A stretch of 10,842 nucleotides of DNA from Clostridiales bacterium (GTDB lineage: Bacteria; Bacillota; Clostridia; Oscillospirales; Butyricicoccaceae). The stretch's first letter is position 1. Each line of letters starts with the position of its first letter. The notes under the pieces are model-generated. The model was not told the origin of the DNA. It searched no databases and saw only the letters and a program-made list of their open reading frames with translations. The position numbers and the translations under genes are program-made. Below, in pieces: positions 1-6,414 of this stretch. Where the stretch lies: NCBI GenBank assembly GCA_026419635.1, contig JANZZB010000009.1, positions 1 through 10,842 on the forward strand, in the 5' to 3' direction.

Positions 1-1
1 T

Positions 2-256
2 ATCCATACTCCGGGCCATACAGAAGGTTCATCCGTTATTATGATTGGGGATATTCTTTTTACGGGAGATACGCTGTTTTACAGGGAATGCGGTCGATGT
101 GATCTTGCCGGCGGAGATTATAATGATATGCTTCATTCACTAAAAAAGCTTGCTCTTTTACAGGGAGACTACGAAGTTTATCCCGGACATGATAAAAAAA
201 GTACGCTTGAAAGCGAGCGGTTAAATAACCCATATATTCGGGAAGCGATGAACTGA
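2..256 (+). CDS. MBL-fold metallohydrolase, C-terminal part (5' end outside window)
   Basis: The frame is open from the left edge and ends at TGA 254-256, so only about 84 C-terminal residues are present. They begin with the metal-binding motif HTPGHTEGS, continue with GDTLF and CGRCDLAGGD, and end with VYPGHD before a basic tail. These are the later zinc-ligand motifs (a His, the bridging Asp, a final His) of the metallo-beta-lactamase fold in its glyoxalase II-like branch. Such enzymes hydrolyse thioesters or related bonds in the cytoplasm using two metal ions. The substrate cannot be told from this part: a hydroxyacylglutathione hydrolase-type annotation would be usual, but many clostridial members have unknown substrates. 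An ATG at 41 lies inside the domain and is not a credible start. No clear terminator follows; 218 bp separate it from the kinase gene. Confidence 0.9.
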   Translation: MHTPGHTEGSSVIMIGDILFTGDTLFYRECGRCDLAGGDYNDMLHSLKKLALLQGDYEVYPGHDKKSTLESERLNNPYIREAMN

Positions 257-450
257 AATTGAACATTAAAAAAACTATACGGGGTATTTCTTAACCATTT
301 CCATGAACAGGAATAAAATAAGATTACAGTTATAATAATTTAAGAAGATCAGTCATTGGATAAAAGTTTAATCTTAAGATTCGGTGCGTTGATGCTTGAT
401 GCAGACAATGGCAACATAAGCACAATATACATTGGAATTTATTTGTGTTT

Positions 451-488
451 ATGGTGAAAGGAATGGCTTCATGAATGAGAATCGTTGA
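451..488 (+). promoter_or_regulatory. Crowded translation start of the kinase gene with two mini-ORFs
   Basis: Three ATGs lie within 25 bases. The ATG at 451 opens a 7-codon frame (MVKGMAS) whose TGA at 472-474 directly abuts the kinase ATG at 475, in the same frame. The ATG at 471 opens a 5-codon frame (MNENR) ending at 488 and has the best spacing (8 bases) from AAAGGA at 457-462. The kinase ATG is 12 bases from that site. Termination followed by reinitiation, or decoy initiation, could tune kinase translation. This is inference; the arrangement may also be accidental. Confidence 0.3.
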
Positions 489-1413
489 CCTTGAAGATAT
501 AAACAAACAGGCGAAAAAGGACCCAGGGGATTTTGTAGCCTGTTGCGAAAAAGAATACGCAGAAAAAATAGAAGAGACGGCAAATATTATAGCAAAACGT
601 TCAAAAAAATGTCCGATTGCACTTTTGTCCGGACCATCCGCTTCAGGAAAAACTACAACAGCAAAACGGATACAAATAAGACTTGAGGAAAGTGGAATTC
701 ATTCGCATATTATTTCGATGGATGACTATTTTTCGACGAGAGCATTTGGTAACACACCCCTTGATGAAAACGGGAAAGAAGACTTGGAATCCCCATTATG
801 TCTGGATATTGCGTTACTCAATAAACATCTTGCGGCTTTATCTGAGGGACAGGAAATTCAGGTTCCGAAATTTGATTTTAAATCGCAGTCGAGAATGGAT
901 ATAACGGAGTCGTTAAAGCTGCAAAAAGATGAGATCGCGGTAATTGAAGGAATTCATGCGCTCAATGATGCAATTACCGGTTCCATCGGTGAAAAAACGA
1001 CCAAAATCTACATTAGTGCTCGAACTCGTATCGGGAAAAGCGGCAAAGTAATAGTCCGTCCCGAGTGGATCAGATTAATGCGGCGAATTGTTCGCGATAA
1101 CAATTTTCGAGGTGCGTCTGCTGAGAAAACGCTTGCTTTATGGAAAAATATCAGACGCGGCGAAACTTTGTATATCATGCCGTATAAAAATTCTGCCGAT
1201 ATTCAGTTTGATACTTTTCTTGATTATGAATCCTGTGTGCTTGCTCCGGTTTCGTCCAATGAATTGAAACAAGTGCATGGTGAATTGCTAAAAGAGTCGA
1301 AAGCAGAAGGACTGATGAACGTTGTTGACTTGTTTACGCAAATTCGACAAGACTTTATCCCGTCTGATTCACTTCTCCGTGAATTTGTCGGTGGAAGCAG
1401 TATTCACTATTGA
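475..1413 (+). CDS. Uridine kinase-like P-loop nucleoside kinase
   Basis: This 312-residue protein has a Walker A loop GPSASGKTT at residues 53-61, the motif SMDDYF at about 81-86, PKFDF near 130, and EGIHALN around 160, all typical of the uridine kinase/phosphoribulokinase family. The known family reaction is ATP-dependent phosphorylation of a nucleoside (uridine or cytidine) to its 5'-monophosphate in pyrimidine salvage; the substrate here is inferred. Clostridia often carry a longer version with an N-terminal TGS-like domain. This one has only about 50 residues before the P-loop, so that domain is absent. The ATG at 475 is the only start that fits the family, but its AAAGGA ribosome site (457-462) lies 12 bases upstream and is better spaced for an out-of-frame ATG at 471. 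A downstream promoter overlaps its stop codon. Confidence 0.87.
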   Translation: MRIVDLEDINKQAKKDPGDFVACCEKEYAEKIEETANIIAKRSKKCPIALLSGPSASGKTTTAKRIQIRLEESGIHSHIISMDDYFSTRAFGNTPLDENGKEDLESPLCLDIALLNKHLAALSEGQEIQVPKFDFKSQSRMDITESLKLQKDEIAVIEGIHALNDAITGSIGEKTTKIYISARTRIGKSGKVIVRPEWIRLMRRIVRDNNFRGASAEKTLALWKNIRRGETLYIMPYKNSADIQFDTFLDYESCVLAPVSSNELKQVHGELLKESKAEGLMNVVDLFTQIRQDFIPSDSLLREFVGGSSIHY

Positions 1414-1438
1414 CCATAGAGATATGCGGATGTAAAAT
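1410..1438 (+). promoter_or_regulatory. Sigma-A-type promoter for the zinc-ribbon gene
   Basis: TTGACC (1410-1415) and TAAAAT (1433-1438) are separated by exactly 17 bases; each hexamer matches the vegetative consensus at five of six positions. The -35 box overlaps the kinase stop codon. Transcription would start near 1445, leaving a leader of about 65 nt before the ATG at 1510. This makes the zinc-ribbon gene a separate transcription unit. Confidence 0.65.
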
Positions 1439-1509
1439 AAGAGTCGTATTGAATGAAGAAAAGTTTTTTGCATAGAATAAAATCTGAGATATTCGGAAGG
1501 AGCTTTGTA

Positions 1510-1902
1510 ATGGAACAGAAAGTGAAAGAGGTTCTGGAAAAGGTCAAAGTCACAGCATCAATAGCAGCAGGTGCCGCCGGCAAAGCAGCCGAAGCAGCAG
1601 GTAGAAAAGCAGGAGAAGTTGTAGAAATCACAAAACTAAATCTCCAGATTTTTGATTTAAATACGGAGATAGAGGTTCTTTACAAAGAAATTGGAAAGTT
1701 GGTTTATAATACACACATAGGAGAAGAGGTTCTGGCCGAAGAGCTTGATGAAAAGTTGGCGCTATTGGATGAAAAACGTGCAATGATTGCATCCATTAAA
1801 GAAAAAGTGGCCGAACGAAAAACCGTAAATAAATGTCCGAATTGCGGCAAAGACTGCGATAAAGACGATTCTTTTTGCAGAACGTGCGGTGCCCAGCTTT
1901 AA
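1510..1902 (+). CDS. Small protein with helical N-terminus and C-terminal zinc ribbon
   Basis: A 130-residue protein. Residues 1-20 are charged then Ala-rich, about 15-36 is an Ala/Gly-rich segment, about 40-104 is predicted to be long helix or coiled coil rich in Glu and Lys, and the C-terminus is a zinc ribbon with CPNC (109-112) and CRTC (123-126). The four cysteines should bind one structural zinc. There is no signal peptide or clear membrane helix, so it is probably cytoplasmic. I chose ATG 1510 over an in-frame ATG at 1453 because GGAAGGAG at 1495-1502 sits 7 bases before it, whereas the upstream ATG has no ribosome site. Such zinc-ribbon proteins are common in Clostridia and mostly uncharacterised; no function is assigned. 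It has its own promoter and is followed by an inverted-repeat region. Confidence 0.85.
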   Translation: MEQKVKEVLEKVKVTASIAAGAAGKAAEAAGRKAGEVVEITKLNLQIFDLNTEIEVLYKEIGKLVYNTHIGEEVLAEELDEKLALLDEKRAMIASIKEKVAERKTVNKCPNCGKDCDKDDSFCRTCGAQL

Positions 1903-1917
1903 TTAAAAAGTGTATCA

Positions 1918-1957
1918 CAAGGGGGGGTATGCGCTATTTACGGCGGATATCCCCTTG
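1918..1957. repeat. Inverted repeat CAAGGGG/CCCCTTG with a G7 tract
   Basis: CAAGGGG (1918-1924) and CCCCTTG (1951-1957) are perfect complements around a 26-base loop, and the left arm belongs to a run of seven G (1921-1927) that is striking in this AT-rich sequence. It lies just after the zinc-ribbon stop, but no T run follows the right arm, so it is not a convincing intrinsic terminator. It could be a transcript-stabilising hairpin or part of the adjacent repeat region. Confidence 0.4.
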
Positions 1958-1980
1958 CTTATGCTGTAAACAAGAAGCAA

Positions 1981-1993
1981 TAAGGTGAGGGGA
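1981..1993 (+). repeat. Left terminal inverted repeat
   Basis: TAAGGTGAGGGGA, the left end of the 265-bp element. It is a perfect 13-base match to the reverse complement of 2233-2245; the flanking bases on either side do not match. Confidence 0.8.
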
Positions 1994-2232
1994 ATCAAAC
2001 CCGATCCGGTTTTTTGCTCGCCGGTTGCACCCCAGGCTGCGTTATCCTCCTTGCTTTACGGCAGTAAAGCTGCGTCGTCTGCCTTGCCTGGAGAGCAGCC
2101 AATGGCAAAAAACTCTACGACCTCAGCTGCGGAGAAATTTGCGATTTACGCGGCAGGGGACGACGGCATACTCGCGTATGCCTAGGACGACAACAAAGTA
2201 AAGCGCTAAGGCTAAGACGAGTCGGGCTCGTC

Positions 2233-2245
2233 TCCCCTCACCTTA
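2233..2245 (-). repeat. Right terminal inverted repeat
   Basis: TCCCCTCACCTTA, the exact reverse complement of 1981-1993. Its first base is also the last base of the AGACGAG/CTCGTCT hairpin, so the internal stem abuts the terminal repeat. Confidence 0.8.
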
Positions 2246-2314
2246 AGTACATATCGCAACCATCCGGCCAATATATTTAAAGGAAAACTAGTTGTCTATG
2301 AAGGATGTGTTATA

Positions 2315-3910
2315 TTGCAATCAACTGCAAAACAAAATTTTTTGCATGGAGCTTTTGTGCTTATTGTTGCAAATGCGGTTGTAAAAATTATCAGCGCAAT
2401 ATTTAAGATACCTTTGACCAATCTTTTCGGTAAAGAGGGCATGGGTATCTTTAATGTGGCGTTCAATATCTATACTGCTCTTTTTGTTATCTCGACAGCA
2501 GGACTTCCGGTAGCTGTATCTAAAATGGTTGCCGAAGCGAATGCACTTGGCAGGGTAAACGAAGTTAGAAAAATTTTGCGTGTCGCTTTCTCGTCTTTTT
2601 CCATTTTCGGGGGCATTGCATCGCTGACGCTTTTGTTTGGCGCCAGGGTATTTACGAATGTTGTCGGAAACTCACTAGCGTATTATGCAGTGGTTGCTAT
2701 TTCTCCGGCGCTTTTCTTTACAACAATTTCTGCTATAATACGGGGATATTATCAAGGTCACTCTAATATGGTGCCTACAGCAGTTTCTCAGGTTATTGAG
2801 GCACTTTTTAATCCGATTGTAGGGTTTACACTAGCATATTTTCTGTTAAAAAACGGCTTTTCAATGTCGATTGCCGCGGCAGGCGGGATTACTGGTGTAA
2901 CTGTTGGTACAGCTTTTGGATCTTTATATTTATTAACAAAACGAGGGAGAGAAAAAAGAACAATACCGTTTAAGGCACATAGCCTTGAAGTCAGAAGCAG
3001 CAGTGCAATATTAAAAAAATTATGGCTGGTTGCAATTCCTGTAACCGTAGGTGCATCTGTTTTAAGTCTTACGAATTTAATTGATATGGCTGTTGTTATG
3101 AATCGGCTGCAGGATATCGGATACTCGGAGGCCGCATCAAACGCGCTTTATGGAGCTTACGGAATGGCAGTTACGCTTTTTAATGTACCGCAGACATTGG
3201 TAACGGCAATAGCTATTAGTGTCATACCGGCAATTACAACGGCCTTTACCCACCGCGATTACTTAAGTGCAGGAAGGACAATGGAATCTACCGTCCGTAT
3301 TACAGCTATTCTTGCATTTCCGTCCGCAGCCGGGCTTTCGCTTCTTTCCGGACCTATTATGAACCTTCTTTACTTTAATAAGCCTGAAGATGCGGCTATT
3401 GCAGCACCGCTTCTGTCCACATTGGCGATCGCCATCATTTTTGTTTCTATGGTTTCGATATCAAACGCCATGTTGCAATCGATGGGGCTTGTCAATGTTC
3501 CGGTTGTTACGATGCTGATTGGAGGAGTCGTAAAATTAGTTACAAATTATACTCTTGTAGGTACACACAGCATTAATATTAATGGAGCACCGATCGGAAC
3601 AACAATTTGTTATGCTGTAATCGCAATAATAAATTTTATTGTGATAACCAGATCTTGCAAAACCGCTCCGAATGTGTTGCGAGTGATCATTAAGCCTGCT
3701 TTGTCGACCATAGGAATGGGTATTATTATCACTGCGCTTAATCCGATTTTAGTTCCTTATCTAGGCAGCAAAATTTCTGTTCTTTTAACGATTGGTGCAG
3801 GCGCATTTTGTTATTTTGTTTTATTGTTGCTGGTACGCGGGTTAACAAAGGCGGACGTAATGTTGCTGCCAAAGGGTGAAAAGATCACAAAAGCATTGAA
3901 ATTACGATAA
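2315..3910 (+). CDS. spoVB: SpoVB-like polysaccharide/lipid flippase (MATE/MVF-type, Wzx family)
   Basis: A 531-residue, very hydrophobic polytopic membrane protein of the length usual for the SpoVB/Wzx branch of the MOP flippase superfamily, with about 14 membrane segments. Hallmarks are GMGIFNVAF near residue 42, a GLPVAVSKMVAEA stretch near 63-75 and RGYYQG near 143-148. Known family members move lipid-linked polysaccharide precursors across the cytoplasmic membrane; SpoVB in Bacillus subtilis acts in spore cortex formation. The start is TTG at 2315 with AAGGA at 2301-2305; the nearby ATG at 2298 is out of frame. It is followed 35 bp later by mazG, the spoVB-mazG order known from Bacillus, which supports the SpoVB rather than a capsule-specific assignment. 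The exact substrate is inferred. The gene lies just after the inverted-repeat element. Confidence 0.85.
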   Translation: MQSTAKQNFLHGAFVLIVANAVVKIISAIFKIPLTNLFGKEGMGIFNVAFNIYTALFVISTAGLPVAVSKMVAEANALGRVNEVRKILRVAFSSFSIFGGIASLTLLFGARVFTNVVGNSLAYYAVVAISPALFFTTISAIIRGYYQGHSNMVPTAVSQVIEALFNPIVGFTLAYFLLKNGFSMSIAAAGGITGVTVGTAFGSLYLLTKRGREKRTIPFKAHSLEVRSSSAILKKLWLVAIPVTVGASVLSLTNLIDMAVVMNRLQDIGYSEAASNALYGAYGMAVTLFNVPQTLVTAIAISVIPAITTAFTHRDYLSAGRTMESTVRITAILAFPSAAGLSLLSGPIMNLLYFNKPEDAAIAAPLLSTLAIAIIFVSMVSISNAMLQSMGLVNVPVVTMLIGGVVKLVTNYTLVGTHSININGAPIGTTICYAVIAIINFIVITRSCKTAPNVLRVIIKPALSTIGMGIIITALNPILVPYLGSKISVLLTIGAGAFCYFVLLLLVRGLTKADVMLLPKGEKITKALKLR

Positions 3911-3945
3911 AATTTAACATTCTTACTTGCATATTGGAGGGAAAT

Positions 3946-4770
3946 ATGATAGATTCTTGGAAGAAAGAACATTATGATTTCTATGATTTAGTCAAGGTTT
4001 TAGAACTCTTGCGGTCAGAAAACGGTTGCCCATGGGATAAAGAGCAAACCCATGAAAGCATTCGCCGGAATTTTATCGAAGAGGTCTATGAAGCCATTGA
4101 GGCAATTGATGAAAAAAATACGAGCCTGCTATGTGAAGAACTTGGGGACGTTTTATTGCAGGTGGTTTTTCATACGGAAATCGAAAAAGAAAACGGACGT
4201 TTCGATATCAACGATGTTACAGACGGTATCTGTAAAAAACTTATATTACGGCATCCCCATATTTTCGGAGATATAAATGTTAAAGATACCGATGAGGTTC
4301 TGAAAAATTGGGATGAAATTAAGAAAAAAGAAAAAGGCCATAAATCGTATTCTGATACCCTTGAATCTGTATCTAAAAGCCTACCTGCGTTGATTCGCGC
4401 AGAAAAAATACAGCATAAAGCAGCTAAGTCTGGATTTGACTGGCCTGAAATTAATGGTGCATTCGCTAAACTTTTCGAAGAAATATCCGAATTAAAACAA
4501 GAGATCACTTTGAGCGGCAATATTTTGGACGAGCTTGGCGATGTATTATTTTCCGTCGTTAATATTGCTAGGTTTTTAAAGGTAGATCCAGAAGAAGCTT
4601 TAACCCGCACTTGCGAAAAGTTTATAAAACGGTTCCGTTATATTGAGGAATGTGCCGGAAGAAGCGGAAAAAAATTCGATGAATTATCTCTCGAAGAAAT
4701 GGACAAGCTTTGGAACGAAATGAAAGATATTGAAACCGGCGGAGTTGAACGTCCGGGTTTTAATAATTAA
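3946..4770 (+). CDS. mazG: MazG nucleoside triphosphate pyrophosphohydrolase
   Basis: A two-domain MazG protein of 274 residues. The N-terminal domain has CPWD at about 28-31, EEVYE near 45-49, EELGD near 64-68 and RHPHIFGD near 102-109, which make up the Mg-binding helical EExxE/ExxD site. A second domain repeats the pattern as EEISELKQE and DELGDVLF near 177-200. The family hydrolyses (d)NTPs, including damaged ones, to the monophosphate and pyrophosphate, a cytoplasmic housecleaning role; the preferred nucleotide here is unknown. ATG 3946 is preferred to an upstream TTG at 3934 because the ideal ribosome site GGAGGG (3936-3941) lies between them and would otherwise be coding. It is in the spoVB-mazG-hup-rqcP series with 20 bp to the next gene, so probably cotranscribed. 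Confidence 0.95.
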   Translation: MIDSWKKEHYDFYDLVKVLELLRSENGCPWDKEQTHESIRRNFIEEVYEAIEAIDEKNTSLLCEELGDVLLQVVFHTEIEKENGRFDINDVTDGICKKLILRHPHIFGDINVKDTDEVLKNWDEIKKKEKGHKSYSDTLESVSKSLPALIRAEKIQHKAAKSGFDWPEINGAFAKLFEEISELKQEITLSGNILDELGDVLFSVVNIARFLKVDPEEALTRTCEKFIKRFRYIEECAGRSGKKFDELSLEEMDKLWNEMKDIETGGVERPGFNN

Positions 4771-4790
4771 ATTGAGGAGGATTATCGTTT

Positions 4791-5066
4791 ATGAACAAAA
4801 CTGAACTCATAGCACAAATAGCTGAAAAATCAGGACTTTCAAAAAAAGATTCGGAAAAAGCATTAAACGCAACTTTTGACGCAATTACGGGTGCTCTGAA
4901 AGACGGAGACAAGGTCCAGCTGATCGGTTTTGGTTCCTTTGAAGTAAAATCTAGAGCTGCACGTATCGGCAGAAACCCCAAAACAAAAGAAACAATGCAG
5001 ATCCCTGCTTCCAAAAGCCCTGTTTTTAAGGCTGGTAAAGCTTTAAAAGATGAGGTTGCAAAGTAA
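4791..5066 (+). CDS. hup: DNA-binding protein HU
   Basis: A 91-residue, full-length HU/IHF family protein that starts MNKTELIAQIAEKSGLSKKD and contains the beta-arm region with GFGSFEVKSRAARIGRNPKT, including the RNP(K/Q)T motif whose proline intercalates into DNA. It acts as a homodimeric nucleoid protein that bends and compacts DNA. A strong site GAGGAGG precedes ATG 4791. In Clostridia an HU gene commonly sits between mazG and the S4-domain gene, as here. A strong intrinsic terminator directly after it (5085-5113) suggests that this abundant protein is made from a shorter transcript than the genes that follow. Confidence 0.97.
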   Translation: MNKTELIAQIAEKSGLSKKDSEKALNATFDAITGALKDGDKVQLIGFGSFEVKSRAARIGRNPKTKETMQIPASKSPVFKAGKALKDEVAK

Positions 5067-5084
5067 ATTGACAATATAAAAAGG

Positions 5085-5113
5085 GCTTTGGCGAAATTTG
5101 CCAAAGCTTTTTT
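5085..5113 (+). terminator. Intrinsic terminator after hup
   Basis: GCTTTGGC (5085-5092) and GCCAAAGC (5100-5107) form an 8-bp stem around a 7-base loop, followed directly by six T. It ends only 25 bases before the rqcP start, so rqcP and the following genes need read-through or their own promoter. Confidence 0.85.
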
Positions 5114-5138
5114 GTTATCTTTTTTTATGGAGTATTTT

Positions 5139-5381
5139 ATGAGACTTGATAAATATTTAAAGGTCTCCAGATTAATTAAACGTCGAACTGTTGCCGCAGA
5201 GGCTTGCGAAGGCACGCGTGTCAGCGTGAATGGTAAGCCCCAGAAGCCTTCTTATCAGGTAAAGGTCGGTGACATTATAGAAATTCGTTTCGGGGAAAAA
5301 AAGGTTAAAATTGAGGTTCTTGCAGTTACTGAACATGCAAGCCGCGATACTTCTTCTACATTATATCGTGAAATCGTATAA
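5139..5381 (+). CDS. rqcP: RqcP, S4-domain ribosome quality control factor
   Basis: An 80-residue protein consisting of one S4 RNA-binding domain: MRLDKYLKVSRLIKRRTVA at the N-terminus, then a G-rich turn with RVSVNGK and the VKVGDIIEIRFG strand typical of the RqcP/Hsp15 family. In Bacillus subtilis RqcP (formerly YabO) binds the stalled 50S subunit with peptidyl-tRNA and supports RqcH in adding alanine tails to blocked nascent chains. ATG 5139 was chosen because the family starts MRLDK; an in-frame ATG at 5127 would add four residues and covers the TGGAG ribosome site (5128-5132). Gene order (mazG, hup, rqcP, yabP) matches the Bacillus neighbourhood apart from hup. It lies directly after the hup terminator. 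Confidence 0.93.
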   Translation: MRLDKYLKVSRLIKRRTVAAEACEGTRVSVNGKPQKPSYQVKVGDIIEIRFGEKKVKIEVLAVTEHASRDTSSTLYREIV

Positions 5382-5614
5382 TGTTTTAAGTAGTCCATCT
5401 CTAAAAATTTAGATAACCTGAAGCGTTTTTAATCTACTATTTTATAATCTGCAAGGACTAGACTTTATATAATAAATAATGAAGGTAGACACATTATTTT
5501 CACTGAGCTGGGTACGCTAGATTTCAAGTGGAAATTTCTTAAGAAACAGGAATAATTGTAATGAAATATCCTTTTTGGCAATATACTTGTACAAAGCCGA
5601 TGGGAGGAATTTCA
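5382..5614 (+). promoter_or_regulatory. AT-rich leader region before yabP
   Basis: This 233-bp gap has no gene. It contains two TATAAT hexamers within AT-rich sequence (near 5441-5446 and about 25 bases downstream), but neither has a convincing -35 box at 17 bases. yabP in Bacillus is transcribed by mother-cell sigma-E; I could not place a clean sigma-E promoter here. The length and position suggest that yabP has its own promoter, which is inference. Confidence 0.3.
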
Positions 5615-5908
5615 ATGTACAATGATGAAAGAGAAACAGGGAAAAAATATGACCCGGTCCATAGTGTGGTCATTGATGCACGCAACCGTATTAATATTTC
5701 CGGAGTCCAAGAAGTGGAGAGCTTTGATGAAAATAACGTAATTGTTTTTACTTCAGCCGGAATGCTTACCATTTCTGGGGAAAACCTTCATGTTGATAAG
5801 CTGAATATTGAAAACGGCGAATTGGATGTTGAGGGAAGGGTCGATGCACTCGAATACAGTGACGACTCGCCCAATAGAGGATCATTCTGGTCACGCGTTT
5901 TCGGCTGA
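5615..5908 (+). CDS. yabP: Sporulation protein YabP
   Basis: A 97-residue protein. After a short charged N-terminus (1-17) comes a compact beta-rich core, about 18-80, with DARNRINISGVQEVESFDE, the strand pair ending in TISGENLHVDKLNIENGEL and the closing DVEGRVDALEYSD typical of the YabP/YqfC family, then a short aromatic tail FWSRVFG. YabP is a mother-cell sporulation protein; YabP and YabQ are needed for cortex formation in some spore formers. The start is ATG 5615, since GGGAGGA (5602-5608) precedes it by 6 bases; an in-frame ATG at 5561 would include that ribosome site in coding sequence. It is followed 10 bp later by yabQ, its constant partner. Presence of the pair is good evidence that the organism sporulates or recently did. 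Confidence 0.93.
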   Translation: MYNDERETGKKYDPVHSVVIDARNRINISGVQEVESFDENNVIVFTSAGMLTISGENLHVDKLNIENGELDVEGRVDALEYSDDSPNRGSFWSRVFG

Positions 5909-5918
5909 GGCATATAAT

Positions 5919-6365
5919 ATGGAGATATCAATCGCTGCCCAAACTGTTGTTTTTTTTAAAGCTATTTTACTGGGCGCCATTTTATCTGTTCTATATGACT
6001 TTTTTCGCTTAATTCGTTTACTGACAAAGGCCAAACGAAAAAAAACGGCAGTCTATGACTCAATCTTTTGTCTTCTTTCGCTTATTGCGTTGTTTTACTT
6101 TATCGTTTTTACAGCAAGAGGCGAAGCTAGGATTTATATTGCAATAGGTGCTTTTTTTGGCTCAAGCTTGTATTTTATGACTTTAAGTAAACTAGTTCTT
6201 CGTTTTGGATTTGGAGTTTCTAAAGTCGTCAGGAAAATTATAAGTCCATTTAACAAATTGTTAAAGAAAGTAACAAATAAAGTGCATCAACATATGCCGA
6301 AGAGGAGTATCGAAATAAAATCTTTTGTAAAATTAAAAAAATACTTTGATTTTATAAAAAAATAG
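5919..6365 (+). CDS. yabQ: Sporulation membrane protein YabQ
   Basis: A 148-residue membrane protein. Hydrophobic helices lie at about 7-27 (with the family motif LYDFFR just after), 46-65 and 70-94, and the last 45 residues are Lys-rich and cytosolic by the positive-inside rule. YabQ is a sigma-E-controlled protein of the outer forespore membrane, needed for spore cortex assembly in Bacillus subtilis. ATG 5919 has GAGG at 5907-5910, overlapping the yabP stop; a longer open frame from 5808 would overlap yabP by a hundred bases and is not credible. Its biochemical activity is unknown even in models. Confidence 0.9.
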   Translation: MEISIAAQTVVFFKAILLGAILSVLYDFFRLIRLLTKAKRKKTAVYDSIFCLLSLIALFYFIVFTARGEARIYIAIGAFFGSSLYFMTLSKLVLRFGFGVSKVVRKIISPFNKLLKKVTNKVHQHMPKRSIEIKSFVKLKKYFDFIKK

Positions 6366-6376
6366 CTTAAAATAAT

Positions 6377-6414
6377 AAGGAGCAATTAGTTTTCCGGGAA
6401 GAAGGTCTTCGGAA
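6377..6414 (+). promoter_or_regulatory. Distant Shine-Dalgarno plus hairpin spacer for divIC
   Basis: AAGGAG (6377-6382) lies 32 bases before the GTG start at 6415, too far for direct use. Between them, TTCC (6392-6395) pairs with GGAA (6411-6414) and GAAGA (6398-6402) with TCTTC (6406-6410), giving a 9-bp stem with a two-G bulge and a 3-base loop that ends exactly at the start codon. Folding would cut the effective spacing to about 9 bases. The alternative is a plain weak site, GAAGG at 6401-6405, lying in the same hairpin. Confidence 0.45.

Larger units (their letters stand above)
1981..2245. mobile_element. 265-bp MITE-like or structured-RNA element with 13-bp inverted ends
   Basis: The element starts with TAAGGTGAGGGGA (1981-1993) and ends with its exact reverse complement (2233-2245). 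Both ends carry the outer dinucleotide TA, which would fit an IS630/Tc1-type element duplicating a TA target. The interior is more GC-rich than its surroundings and full of perfect hairpins: GCTTTAC/GTAAAGC (2053-2070, 4-base loop), GGCATAC/GTATGCC (2165-2182, 4-base loop) and AGACGAG/CTCGTCT (2215-2233, 5-base loop), plus CCAGGC (2032-2037) pairing with GCCTGG (2086-2091). No transposase is encoded. A 66-codon open frame inside looks accidental. As RNA, the ends would close a multi-arm structure on either strand. A non-autonomous transposable repeat is my first reading, a large non-coding RNA the second. It lies 70 bp upstream of the spoVB-like gene. Confidence 0.55.

Noticed and set aside
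370..381. 12-bp palindrome AATCTTAAGATT in the gap before the kinase gene
   Set aside because: Short AT-rich palindromes of this size are expected by chance here, and it is not placed near a recognisable promoter.
1985..2185. 66-codon open frame from GTG inside the inverted-repeat element
   Set aside because: It starts within the terminal repeat, has no ribosome site, and its sequence follows from hairpin-rich DNA rather than protein-like composition. I treat it as a by-product of the element.
5068..5096. Perfect TTGACA -35 hexamer just after the hup stop, as a promoter for rqcP
   Set aside because: At 17 bases the -10 position reads GCGAAA, and 18-19 bases are no better. The would-be -10 also lies in the terminator stem.
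4760..5215. 151-codon minus-strand frame across hup and rqcP
   Set aside because: It is antisense to two clear family members and has no recognisable features of its own.
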